Below, piece after piece: positions 1 to 8,394 of a stretch of DNA of 64,000 nucleotides (position 1 is its first letter; the number at the start of each line of letters is the position of its first letter). The translations under genes were made by a program, and so were the position numbers. The DNA is from Pseudomonas sp. PB120 (lineage in GTDB: Bacteria > Pseudomonadota > Gammaproteobacteria > Pseudomonadales > Pseudomonadaceae). Under the pieces are notes generated by a model. The model saw only the letters and a program-made list of their open reading frames with translations, made no database searches and had not been told where the DNA came from. The DNA lies in contig NZ_RWIN01000111.1 in assembly GCF_009761815.1 (NCBI RefSeq), positions 1 through 64,000 on the forward strand, in the 5' to 3' direction.

Positions 1-76
1 CGAGCTTGCTCGCGATGGTGGGTCAGTCACATTGGTGTCGACTGACACTCCATCGCGAGCAAGCTCGCTCCTACAG
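1..76. repeat. REP-type inverted repeat (class GAGC-nn-GCTCGCGATGG), cut by window edge
   Basis: The arm at 1-18 is mirrored by 50-76, which ends in CTCCTACAG. The spacer also has GTCAGTC/GACTGAC symmetry. It lies just downstream of aruC. The same arms recur at about 37.1 and 38.9 kb. The outer end of the left arm is beyond the window. Confidence 0.85.
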
Positions 77-138
77 AAAAGCGGGTACGGCGTAAAAAAT
101 TGGTTCGACGCCTGAAGGGTCAGGCGTCGAAGGGTCTA

Positions 139-1359
139 TCAGGCTTGCGTCAGTTTCGCTGCAGCGCGTTCGAAACGGTCCAGGCCGGCATCGATGTCGG
201 CGTCTTCCACCACCAGGCTTGGCGCGAAACGCACCACGTCCGGGCCGGCTTGCAGGACCATCAGGCCTTCACGCTCGGCGGCGTTGAAGACGTCCTTGGC
301 CTTGCCTTTCCAGGCATCGCTCAGTACGCAACCGATCAACAGGCCCATGCCACGCACTTGGGTGAACAGGCCGTACTTCTCGCCGATCTGCTCCAGGCGA
401 GCCTTGAACTTGTCGTGTTTTGCATTGACGCCGGCCAGCACTTCAGGGGTGTTGATCACGTCGATCACGGCTTCGGCAACAGCACACGCCAGCGGGTTGC
501 CGCCATAGGTGGTGCCGTGGGTGCCCACGACCAGGTGCTTGGCCAGCGCTTCGGTGGTCAGCATCGCGGCGATCGGGAAACCACCGCCCAGGCTCTTCGC
601 GCTGGTCAGGATGTCCGGGATCACGCCGTAATGCTGGTAGGCAAACAGATGGCCGGTACGGCCCATGCCGGTCTGCACTTCGTCGAAAATCAGCAGCGCG
701 TTGTGCGCGTTGCACAGGTCACGGGCGCCTTGCAGGTATTCGAGTTCGGCCGGGATCACACCGCTTTCGCCCTGGATCGGTTCTAGGATGACTGCACAGG
801 TCTTGTCGGAAATGGCCGCTTTCAGCGCCGACAGATCGTTGTACGGCACGTGGGTGATGCCGGTGATTTTCGGACCGAAGCCGTCGGAATATTTCGGCTG
901 GCCACCGACGTTCACGGTGAACAGGGTACGTCCGTGGAAGCTGTTGACGGTCGCGATGATTTCGTACTTCTCGGTGCCGGCACGGTCGAAACCGACGCGA
1001 CGGGCCAGCTTGAGGGCGGCCTCGTTGGCTTCGGCGCCGGAGTTGCAGAAGAATGCACGCTCGGCAAACGTCGCATTGATCAGCTTATGCGCCAGGCGCA
1101 GTGCCGGCTCATTGGTAAACACGTTGGACACGTGCCACAGCTTGTTCGCTTGTTCGGTCAAGGCACCGACCAGCGCCGGGTGCGCATGGCCCAATACGTT
1201 GACGGCGATCCCGCCGGCGAAGTCGATCAGCTCGCGACCAGACTGGTCCCAGACGCGGGAACCGGCGCCACGCACAGGGATGAATGCGGCAGGCGCATAG
1301 TTGGGAACCATTACCTGGTCGAAATCGGCGCGTTCTACCGCAGCGTGCTCAACGGACAT
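139..1359 (-). CDS. aruC: N-succinylornithine/acetylornithine aminotransferase (AruC/ArgD/AstC family)
   Basis: A 406-residue class III PLP aminotransferase, the usual family length. It transaminates succinylornithine with 2-oxoglutarate in the arginine succinyltransferase (AST) degradation route and can act on acetylornithine in biosynthesis. Visible features are the PLP-contact NSGAEANE near residues 106-113, the IFDEVQTGMGRTG segment with Asp226, and the TSAKSLGGG motif with Schiff-base Lys255. AGGAG lies 8 nt upstream of the ATG. In pseudomonads aruC normally follows aot-argR and leads aruFGDB; here a large foreign-looking gene separates it from argR, and a REP element follows its stop codon. 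The upstream region has two TGTCGC-N8-AA matches to the ArgR half-site, so arginine induction is expected. The AruC assignment over housekeeping ArgD rests on this context. Confidence 0.93.
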   Translation of the reverse strand: MSVEHAAVERADFDQVMVPNYAPAAFIPVRGAGSRVWDQSGRELIDFAGGIAVNVLGHAHPALVGALTEQANKLWHVSNVFTNEPALRLAHKLINATFAERAFFCNSGAEANEAALKLARRVGFDRAGTEKYEIIATVNSFHGRTLFTVNVGGQPKYSDGFGPKITGITHVPYNDLSALKAAISDKTCAVILEPIQGESGVIPAELEYLQGARDLCNAHNALLIFDEVQTGMGRTGHLFAYQHYGVIPDILTSAKSLGGGFPIAAMLTTEALAKHLVVGTHGTTYGGNPLACAVAEAVIDVINTPEVLAGVNAKHDKFKARLEQIGEKYGLFTQVRGMGLLIGCVLSDAWKGKAKDVFNAAEREGLMVLQAGPDVVRFAPSLVVEDADIDAGLDRFERAAAKLTQA

Positions 1360-1437
1360 CGGAGTCTCCTGAAGAGGAACACCCGCCTGAAACTGGCGAG
1401 CGATGGGGGGATTGTAAGGACAGTTTTCAGCCCGGCC

Positions 1438-1504
1438 TTGCCGCCAAGCGACAACTTCTTATAGCGCAAACCCCGGTTTCAGCCGGGTTTACGGCAATGC
1501 GACA
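1438..1504 (-). promoter_or_regulatory. Candidate ArgR half-sites upstream of aruC
   Basis: Two minus-strand matches to TGTCGC-N8-AA, the half-site reported for Pseudomonas ArgR, occupy 1489-1504 and 1438-1453. They lie 79-145 nt upstream of the aruC start. The first overlaps an imperfect hairpin (about 1468-1490). The 51-bp spacing is wider than the tandem arrangement usually described, so only one may be functional. Confidence 0.45.
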
Positions 1505-1629
1505 TATACCGTCGCAAAGGCGCAGTTTAAACCGCTGGCACAGGTTATAGGCAGGCTTGTCGAGCAGTGCGGTAAATATGTACCGCACAGGGTGCTTCAT
1601 TGTTTGTTTTCCTTTGGCCTCCCTCCAAT

Positions 1630-1650
1630 CGCTAAAGGACTAGCGCAATG
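1630..1650 (+). promoter_or_regulatory. Shine-Dalgarno held in a hairpin loop before the LRR gene
   Basis: CGCTA (1630-1634) and TAGCG (1641-1645) can pair, leaving AAGGAC in the loop. The AAGGA is the only good ribosome site for the ATG at 1648. This may tune translation of the large LRR protein. The stem is only 5 bp, so chance is possible. Confidence 0.4.
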
Positions 1651-4600
1651 ATTCAGCACGACCCCGAGCTTACGACCCAGCCAGACGCGCATTTCCAGCA
1701 TGCGTTTCACAATTTGCCCGCCTGGGTAACAACTGCATCCCCCGCGACACGCCTCGCACTGAAGAGCGCCCGGCTCGACTTCCCCGACTGGCACGCTCAG
1801 GCAACCCGTGAGCAACATCAATCACTGAAAGCGGCCACCACGGAATACCTGACCCAACGCAACCAGCTGGAGTCGCGGCTGAACAAACTGCAAAACGTTC
1901 GGGACTTTGCCGAACCGCTGCTGAGTGACGCATTGAAAACCCGGTACGGCCTGGAACTGGACGTCAAAACCACTTTCCTGCGCCTGTATATCCCGCAGAC
2001 CATCCCGTGGTTTCCGGTCAAGACCGGTGCCGCTCGTACCTGGACGGTCTCGCTGCTCGACGCCGCCCTGCACAACTTTCAGTCTTCAGAGACTGAAACC
2101 AGTGCCTACGAAACCGACTCGACGTTCATCACCGAACCTTCCCCCGCCGGGCATTTCGATACGTTGCCGGCGATTAAACGCCAACTCTCCATTCAAAACT
2201 TCACCCGTTTGTGCAGGGAACTGGATATCGGCGGTCGATACGAAGCGCACCTCAAGGAAAACCTGGGGTTTACCGATGCGGTCGCTGCGGCTGTGTTGAA
2301 ATCGAATGTCATCAAAACGCACAAGGCAGCACTTCGTTCCGCCCTGCAACTGGCCCAGACCCGGAAGGACCTGCCGGCTGATGCCTGCCGTTCGATTCTC
2401 GACCTGATGGAAGGCCGCGAAAACGTGGGGCTGGATGATTGGCTACTGCACTGCCACGACCTGAAAATAATGTCTTCATCGCTGACGGGCATCGTGATTT
2501 TCGCACCGAAACTCGGGCTCATGCCCCAACGCTCGCGGATCATCGCTTACATCCCGGACGATCCGGAACATCCGCTCAAGCAATACCCCGACACCCTGTC
2601 GTTCATGACAGAACTGACCCGCAAACTGCGCGCTCCGGCTTATCAGGCGTTCTTCAGCCGGTTTGTCGATCATCAGGAAAGAGGGCACTTTTTCGCGGAC
2701 CTCAACAGCCGTCTACGCGCCGTGACCTGGCATGAACACACGCGCGGTGATCCGTTGCCAAGCTGGCGTGATACCCCCGTCGAAAAACCTAACCTGCAGT
2801 TCTCGATAAGCCAGATCAGAAACAATCTGTGGGCCCACCTCTACCAACAGCAACTGAACAAGATACTCAATGACGCACGCACCCAGGCCGTCTCTACCGC
2901 CAGTGCCGACCGGGCGGCACGATGGGCGGCGTGGGACGCCTTTAGCAATGTCGCCGAAAAGGTCCTGGAAGTTGCGTCGTTCGTTGCCCTGCCCTTTGTG
3001 CCTTTTCTGGGCGAGTTGATGCTGACCTACATGGCGTACCAGGTGCTCGACGATACCTTCGAAGGCGTCATCGACTGGGCCGAAGGCTTGAAGACCGAAG
3101 CGTTCGGCCACTTGATGACAATCGTCGAGACGGTCGTTGAAGTGGGGACCTTCGCGATGGGTGGTGCGCTCGCTGCCGGTGCCTTCAGCCGTCTGCTCTC
3201 GCGCGAAGCGGTTGCGCTGATCGATCCGCTCAAACCCATCGCGACGCCAGAAGGGAAAACCCGTTACTGGAAGCCGGATCTTGCGCCTTATGAACAGACG
3301 CTGCGCCTGCCCGACGGGGTAAAACCTGATCCATCAGGTCTCTATCACCATCAGGAAAAAACGCTTCTGCCCCTGGAGGGGAAACTCTACGCCGTAAAAC
3401 TGGACAGCGAGTCCGGACGGTTCCTGATTCAGCATCCGGATCGGGCCGATGCTTATCAGCCCCCTTTGCGGCACAACCAGCATGGCGCCTGGCAAACATC
3501 TCTGGACCAACCGTTGACGTGGAACCGGGAAACCGTGATGCGCCGCCTCGGTCACAGCGTCGAGTCGTTCACCAGCGCCGAGCGCGAGCAAATCCTGCAG
3601 ATCAGCGGTTTTCACGAGAACGTGCTGCGCGAAACCCACGTCGAGAATCACCGCCCACCTTCGCTGCTGACCGACACCATCAAACGCTTCCAGATCGACC
3701 GCGACATTCAGGCCTTGATCGAGCAACACCGCAGCGACCATCCTGATTACGATCAGGCCATGAACCAGCGCAAATCGCTCTTCCAGTCTCGCTACCAAGC
3801 ACTGGAAAAACCCGCAGGCCGGCAGGTTCAACTGCTGCTCGACGACGTACGGGGTTTACCAACCGACGCAGCACAAGAACTGGTGAGCAATGCATCGAGC
3901 ACCGAGCTGATGCAACTGAACAACGGTCGAGTGCCACAGCGTCTCAAGGACGTCGCACTGAAAGCGTTGGAAGCGGTGCGCGTTGCCAGAGCGTACGAGG
4001 GTTTCTATCTCGAGGGCATGGACTCCACCGATACCCATCGCCTGGCGCTGCACAGCCTCGAATCGTTGCCCGGCTGGCCCCCCGCTGATATACGGATCGA
4101 AGTCAGGGAGTATTCCCATGACGGAATCTTGCGCGACAGCATTGGCGAGCCCGATGCGACAAACCTCAAAATATTGGTGCAAGCAGAGGACTTCACTTAT
4201 CAGGTCCACGGGAACAATGAGCGGCCCGGTGATTTTTATCAGGCCATTCTGGACTCATTACCTGAGGCACAACGCAACGCCATGGGGTTTTCGGCCGAAG
4301 ACGGCCCAGCACTCAAAGTGCGCATCGCCGAGCAGGCAACAAGCAAACCGCAACTGCGCACGCTGTTCGCGAAAAACCCGATTCGAAAACCGTTCTACGA
4401 CCCCACGACCATGCGTTTGCCCGGGGGCACAGAGGGTTATGCCCGCAGCGGCAATCCAACGCCCACGCTCGATGAACGGGTTCGCGCGGTTTATCCCAGC
4501 CTGACCCAGGAAGAACTGCAACCATTGGTCACGGGTTTACAGAGCCATCCTGATGGCGCTCGCGTCGAGCTTTCTCGCCTGTACAACGAACTGGAGCGAC

Positions 4601-6366
4601 TGCATCGCGACCTGGACAACTGGATAAGCAACGCCCCGAGCATTCACCCCGAAACCCGTCTCCCGCTGAGCGATCTGGAGTTCCAGGGCCAGCAGCACAA
4701 TCGACGGTTGCTGGCGCAAGAAATCCAGCGTAGCTGGCGCAGGCAATCACCCCGGGACCTGGATTCAGCGGACGGTGGTAATCGATACACGCTGAGGTTC
4801 GCGGAACCGATTCTGGGCGATCTGCCAGTCCTGACGGCCGACTTCAGCCACGTCTCGCTGCTTGCCCTTGAAGGTAGCCATGCCGAGCAAGGTCTTCACG
4901 GCTTTCTGCAAGGTTTCGAGGGGCTTCGTCGACTTGATTTACGCCGGTTCTCGTTGAGCACCCTGCCCGATGCGATTCCTCAGATGGCCAATCTAGATGC
5001 GTTGCTGCTCAACGACTGCGCAATCACGTTCGACGCCGCCAACTGGTCAAGGCTGTCTTCATTGAAAAAACTGGTGATGCTGGACCTGTTCCGCAATCCG
5101 TTCGACACGGTTCCCGGTATTCAGTCCATGCCAGAACTGGTGCACCTGGACCTGAGCGAAACAGGCCTGACAAGGATTCCCGACAGCGCCCTGCGCCACC
5201 CCAAGCTCGACACGCTTATGCTGACGAACAACCAGATTACCGAGCTGCCTCCCGGGATACTCGACAGCGTCGCCTACGAAAAGCGCGGCGTGCACCTCTC
5301 AAACAATCCGCTCGCCGACAGCGCCCGAGAACTGATCAAGCTTCATTACCTCGAAAACTCATACGACCTGGGCGTTCTTGCCCCCGAGACAGATATCGAA
5401 CGCGTCAGGGCGCTTTACCCGAACCTGGAGGTTGAGCAAGCCAGTGAGTTCGTCTACGAATTGCCCGGCACACTGGCGGATGGCCGAGTGGAGCTGAGCA
5501 ATCTGGAAGCAGAACTGGCCCAGTTAAGTAACGATCTGGCGGCATGGACAGCGGATGTGCCAGCGCTCCACCCGCGCACGGGCGAACCGTTCAATGAGCG
5601 CCAACTGTTTGTCGAGCACGCCAACCGCGACGAATTCAAGCAAGCGCTGGAACGATGCTGGCGGCATGACACCGAACTGGACGATTTCAATGAGTTGCTT
5701 GAGCCAACGTTTGAACTGGTCATCAGCCCCCGAATAACCGGGGAGTTACCGACGCTAAGTGCAGACTTCAGCCATGTCTCGTCGCTGGAGCTGCAAAGTG
5801 TCGAGGGTGTGACTCGTATCGGACGCTTCCTAGAATCATTCCCCAACCTCAGAAGCCTGAGGCTGCGAGAGTGCAACCTTGGCGACATTCCCGAAGCGGT
5901 GTTCAAGATGGGACGACTGCGATCACTGTCACTGCCCGACTGCCGCATCAGTTTGTCCACTGAATCCGCAAGCGCATTAGCGGGAATGGAGCAGCTCGAC
6001 TACCTGGATCTGAGCCTCAACCCCTTGGGGCTGACGCCCGACCTCAGCCAAATGCCGGGGCTCGCCACCGTTCTGCTGCCTGAGACCGGCATCACCGAAA
6101 TCCCTCGCGGCCTGCTCCAACTGCAGGAACTGGATTGGGCCGATCTCAGTGAAAATGCCATCACTGAGGTCCCGAGCGACATCATGGAATTGTCCATGGA
6201 CGTGGCCGAGAACATCAGCCTTCGCGGCAATCCGTTTTCCGAGGAAAGTGTGTTGCGACTGATCGACTATTACGAGAGCACGGGCACCGATTTCGGTGTG
6301 GAAGAAGTGATCAATCGAGGTGAGATGCACATTTCGTCCACGGACGGGTCCGAAGTCGACGAATAA
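1648..6366 (+). CDS. Giant leucine-rich-repeat, dermonecrotic-toxin-like protein without a C-terminal NEL ligase domain
   Basis: A 1572-residue protein resembling the Pseudomonas family with an N-terminal dermonecrotic-toxin-like (DUF6543-type) region and LRRs, many members of which end in an IpaH/NEL-type E3 ubiquitin ligase domain. Residues 1-430 are polar and helical. Residues about 431-514 hold long hydrophobic stretches (e.g. VASFVALPFVPFLGELML, VGTFAMGGALAAGAF) that could insert in membranes. Two homologous C-terminal modules follow: a helical piece starting with VRAVYP/VRALYP, then LRRs at about residues 1051-1228 and 1351-1538. The protein ends about 35 residues after the second LRR block, so the catalytic NEL domain of relatives is missing. 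No classical signal peptide is seen. It stops 8 nt before the convergent argR stop codon and interrupts the usual argR-aruC order. Effector or contact-dependent toxin activity is inferred from family only. Confidence 0.8.
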   Translation: MIQHDPELTTQPDAHFQHAFHNLPAWVTTASPATRLALKSARLDFPDWHAQATREQHQSLKAATTEYLTQRNQLESRLNKLQNVRDFAEPLLSDALKTRYGLELDVKTTFLRLYIPQTIPWFPVKTGAARTWTVSLLDAALHNFQSSETETSAYETDSTFITEPSPAGHFDTLPAIKRQLSIQNFTRLCRELDIGGRYEAHLKENLGFTDAVAAAVLKSNVIKTHKAALRSALQLAQTRKDLPADACRSILDLMEGRENVGLDDWLLHCHDLKIMSSSLTGIVIFAPKLGLMPQRSRIIAYIPDDPEHPLKQYPDTLSFMTELTRKLRAPAYQAFFSRFVDHQERGHFFADLNSRLRAVTWHEHTRGDPLPSWRDTPVEKPNLQFSISQIRNNLWAHLYQQQLNKILNDARTQAVSTASADRAARWAAWDAFSNVAEKVLEVASFVALPFVPFLGELMLTYMAYQVLDDTFEGVIDWAEGLKTEAFGHLMTIVETVVEVGTFAMGGALAAGAFSRLLSREAVALIDPLKPIATPEGKTRYWKPDLAPYEQTLRLPDGVKPDPSGLYHHQEKTLLPLEGKLYAVKLDSESGRFLIQHPDRADAYQPPLRHNQHGAWQTSLDQPLTWNRETVMRRLGHSVESFTSAEREQILQISGFHENVLRETHVENHRPPSLLTDTIKRFQIDRDIQALIEQHRSDHPDYDQAMNQRKSLFQSRYQALEKPAGRQVQLLLDDVRGLPTDAAQELVSNASSTELMQLNNGRVPQRLKDVALKALEAVRVARAYEGFYLEGMDSTDTHRLALHSLESLPGWPPADIRIEVREYSHDGILRDSIGEPDATNLKILVQAEDFTYQVHGNNERPGDFYQAILDSLPEAQRNAMGFSAEDGPALKVRIAEQATSKPQLRTLFAKNPIRKPFYDPTTMRLPGGTEGYARSGNPTPTLDERVRAVYPSLTQEELQPLVTGLQSHPDGARVELSRLYNELERLHRDLDNWISNAPSIHPETRLPLSDLEFQGQQHNRRLLAQEIQRSWRRQSPRDLDSADGGNRYTLRFAEPILGDLPVLTADFSHVSLLALEGSHAEQGLHGFLQGFEGLRRLDLRRFSLSTLPDAIPQMANLDALLLNDCAITFDAANWSRLSSLKKLVMLDLFRNPFDTVPGIQSMPELVHLDLSETGLTRIPDSALRHPKLDTLMLTNNQITELPPGILDSVAYEKRGVHLSNNPLADSARELIKLHYLENSYDLGVLAPETDIERVRALYPNLEVEQASEFVYELPGTLADGRVELSNLEAELAQLSNDLAAWTADVPALHPRTGEPFNERQLFVEHANRDEFKQALERCWRHDTELDDFNELLEPTFELVISPRITGELPTLSADFSHVSSLELQSVEGVTRIGRFLESFPNLRSLRLRECNLGDIPEAVFKMGRLRSLSLPDCRISLSTESASALAGMEQLDYLDLSLNPLGLTPDLSQMPGLATVLLPETGITEIPRGLLQLQELDWADLSENAITEVPSDIMELSMDVAENISLRGNPFSEESVLRLIDYYESTGTDFGVEEVINRGEMHISSTDGSEVDE

Positions 6367-6374
6367 GGCCGCGG

Positions 6375-7355
6375 TCAGCCCCGTTCCGACGGCACCGACG
6401 ACAACTCGAACGGACTGCTGCTACGCCGCTGGTTGCGATCTTCCCGCGGCGTGGCACCGAAGAAGTTGCGGTAGGCGCTGGAGAAATGCGGCCCTGAAGA
6501 GAAGCCACACGACAGGCCGATCTGAATGATCGACTTGCTGGTTTGCATCAACATTTGCCGGGCCTTGTTCAGGCGCAATTCCAGGTAGTACTGGCTCGGC
6601 ACGCGGTTGAGGTATTGCTTGAAGATGCGTTCCAGCTGCCGGCGGGAAACGCACACATGCTGGGCGATTTCGTCGGTGGTCAGCGGTTCTTCGATGTTGG
6701 CTTCCATCAGCAACACCGCCTGGGTGAGCTTCGGATGGCTGGAGCCGAGACGATTCTGCAACGGGATGCGCTGGCGTTCGCCGCCTTCGCGGATTCGCTC
6801 GACCACCAGTTCTTCGGACACGGCGCCGGCCAGTTCCGCACCGTGATCACGGGCCAGCACGGCCAGCAGCAGATCGAGTACGGACATGCCGCCGCATGCG
6901 GTCAGGCGATCGCGATCCCAGTCGAACAGATGGCTGGTGGCGATGACTTTCGGGAAACGTTCGGCGAAATCGTCCTGCCAGCGCCAGTGAACTGCGGCGC
7001 GATAACCATCGAGCAAACCGAGCTGTGCCAACGGGTAGACACCGGCGGATAAACCACCGATCACGCAACCGGCCCGCACCAGTTGTTTCAACGAACTGCT
7101 AAGCGCCGGCGCGAGGGTGGTCGGCGGCTCATCGGCGAGCAGGAACAGTTTCTGGAAGTTTTCGAGCTTGCCGGTCCACGGCTCTCCCGGCAATTGCCAG
7201 GCACCTTCGGCCGGCGGCTCGGCCTGCAGGAACGACAGTTCGTAGACCACGTCCGGATGCACACGCTGGGCAACACGCAAGGCCTCCTCAGCCAGCGCAA
7301 GCGTCAGTGCTTTAGTGCTGGGCCAAATCAGGAAACCAATTCGATGGGCAGTCAT
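6375..7355 (-). CDS. argR: Arginine-responsive AraC/XylS-family regulator ArgR
   Basis: A DNA-binding regulator that senses L-arginine, activates the aot and aru genes and represses biosynthetic genes in pseudomonads. The N-terminal half is a DJ-1/PfpI (GATase1-like) sensor domain, starting MTAHRIGFLIWPS. The C-terminal about 100 residues form an AraC double HTH (DEIAQHVCVSRRQLERIFKQ, then SIIQIGLSCGFSSGPHFSSAYRNFFG). The ATG at 7355 (326 residues) is chosen because the known protein begins MTAHRIGF; an ATG at 7394 would add 13 residues. Neither start has a strong ribosome site. It follows aotP on the same strand, separated by a REP element, as in other Pseudomonas. Confidence 0.93.
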   Translation of the reverse strand: MTAHRIGFLIWPSTKALTLALAEEALRVAQRVHPDVVYELSFLQAEPPAEGAWQLPGEPWTGKLENFQKLFLLADEPPTTLAPALSSSLKQLVRAGCVIGGLSAGVYPLAQLGLLDGYRAAVHWRWQDDFAERFPKVIATSHLFDWDRDRLTACGGMSVLDLLLAVLARDHGAELAGAVSEELVVERIREGGERQRIPLQNRLGSSHPKLTQAVLLMEANIEEPLTTDEIAQHVCVSRRQLERIFKQYLNRVPSQYYLELRLNKARQMLMQTSKSIIQIGLSCGFSSGPHFSSAYRNFFGATPREDRNQRRSSSPFELSSVPSERG

Positions 7356-7448
7356 GGGCGGGCAATCCGAAGCGAAGAACAGTGATGAAGGCATGGGCCA
7401 ATGCTAGCCCGTAAATGAACGCACATCTAAAAACCAACAAAGATCAAA

Positions 7449-7537
7449 TGTGGGAGCTGGCTTGCCGGCGATGTCGGTTTATCTGTACCAGAGATGTAAT
7501 CTGACACACCGCCATCGCCGGCAGGCCAGCTCCCACA
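7449..7537. repeat. REP-type inverted repeat (TGTGGGAGCTGGCTTGCCGGCGATG class)
   Basis: The arm starting at 7449 (TGTGGGAGCTGGCTTGCC) is mirrored by the arm ending at 7537 (GGCCAGCTCCCACA). It sits between aotP and argR and could form a large hairpin in the aot transcript, limiting read-through into argR. It is the only copy of this class in the window. Confidence 0.8.
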
Positions 7538-7602
7538 AGGGATCGGGGGTGGCCTCTAAATCGCGAAGCATGCACTATCCCGGTGCACAACGGCAGTCCT
7601 GA

Positions 7603-8367
7603 TTACTTCAGGCTGCCCGAGAGGAATTGCTGCAGGCGTTCGGACTGTGGATTGACCAGCACTTCACGCGGGTTGCCGCTTTCTTCGACGACACCTTTGT
7701 GAAGGAACACCAGCTGGTTCGACACTTCACGGGCGAAGCCCATTTCGTGGGTCACCACCACCATGGTCCGGCCTTCGAGGGCCAGGGCCTGCATCACTTT
7801 CAGCACGTCGCCGACCAGTTCCGGGTCGAGGGCCGAGGTCGGTTCGTCGAACAGCATCACCTCGGGTTCCATCGCCAGTGCACGGGCAATCGCCACGCGC
7901 TGCTGCTCGCCACCGGACATGTGGCCCGGGTAAGCGTCCTTGCGATGTGCCACGCCTACCTTGTTCAGGTAGTGCTCGGCCTTGTCGCGGGCTTCGGCCT
8001 TGGACATGCCGAGCACGTGGACCGGTGCTTCCATGATGTTTTCCAGCGCAGTCATGTGTGACCACAGGTTGAAATGCTGGAACACCATCGACAGGCGCGA
8101 ACGCATGCGTTGCAGCTGCTTCGGGTCGGCCGCTTTCATCGCGCCGTCCTTGTTTGCCACCAGTTTCAGCTCTTCGTTGTTGAGCAGAATCCGGCCAGCG
8201 TGCGGCTGCTCCAGCAGGTTGATGCAGCGCAGGAAGGTACTTTTGCCGGAGCCACTGGAGCCGATGATGCTGATCACATCGCCAGCCGCCGCTTTCAGGG
8301 ACACGCCCTTGAGCACTTCGTGACTGCCATAGCGTTTATGCAGGTCTTGGACTTCAAGTTTGTACAT
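7603..8367 (-). CDS. aotP: Arginine/ornithine ABC transporter ATP-binding protein AotP (HisP-like)
   Basis: The ATPase that powers the AotJQMP polar amino-acid importer at the inner membrane. The sequence shows Walker A GSSGSGKST, Q-loop VFQHFNLW, signature MSGGEQQR, Walker B VMLFDEPTSALD and switch His in VVVTHEM. Its 254 residues match HisP-type ATPases. The ATG at 8367 giving MYKLEVQDL is preferred over a GTG 15 nt upstream because relatives start there. It lies 27 nt downstream of aotO in an evident operon. Confidence 0.94.
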   Translation of the reverse strand: MYKLEVQDLHKRYGSHEVLKGVSLKAAAGDVISIIGSSGSGKSTFLRCINLLEQPHAGRILLNNEELKLVANKDGAMKAADPKQLQRMRSRLSMVFQHFNLWSHMTALENIMEAPVHVLGMSKAEARDKAEHYLNKVGVAHRKDAYPGHMSGGEQQRVAIARALAMEPEVMLFDEPTSALDPELVGDVLKVMQALALEGRTMVVVTHEMGFAREVSNQLVFLHKGVVEESGNPREVLVNPQSERLQQFLSGSLK

Positions 8368-8394
8368 GCGGTCGGTTCTCACAAAAACAGTCAG

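Noticed and set aside
1468..1490. AAACCCCGG/CCGGGTTT hairpin before aruC as a terminator
   Set aside because: No T-run on either side and no gene ends there; it overlaps the candidate ArgR site.
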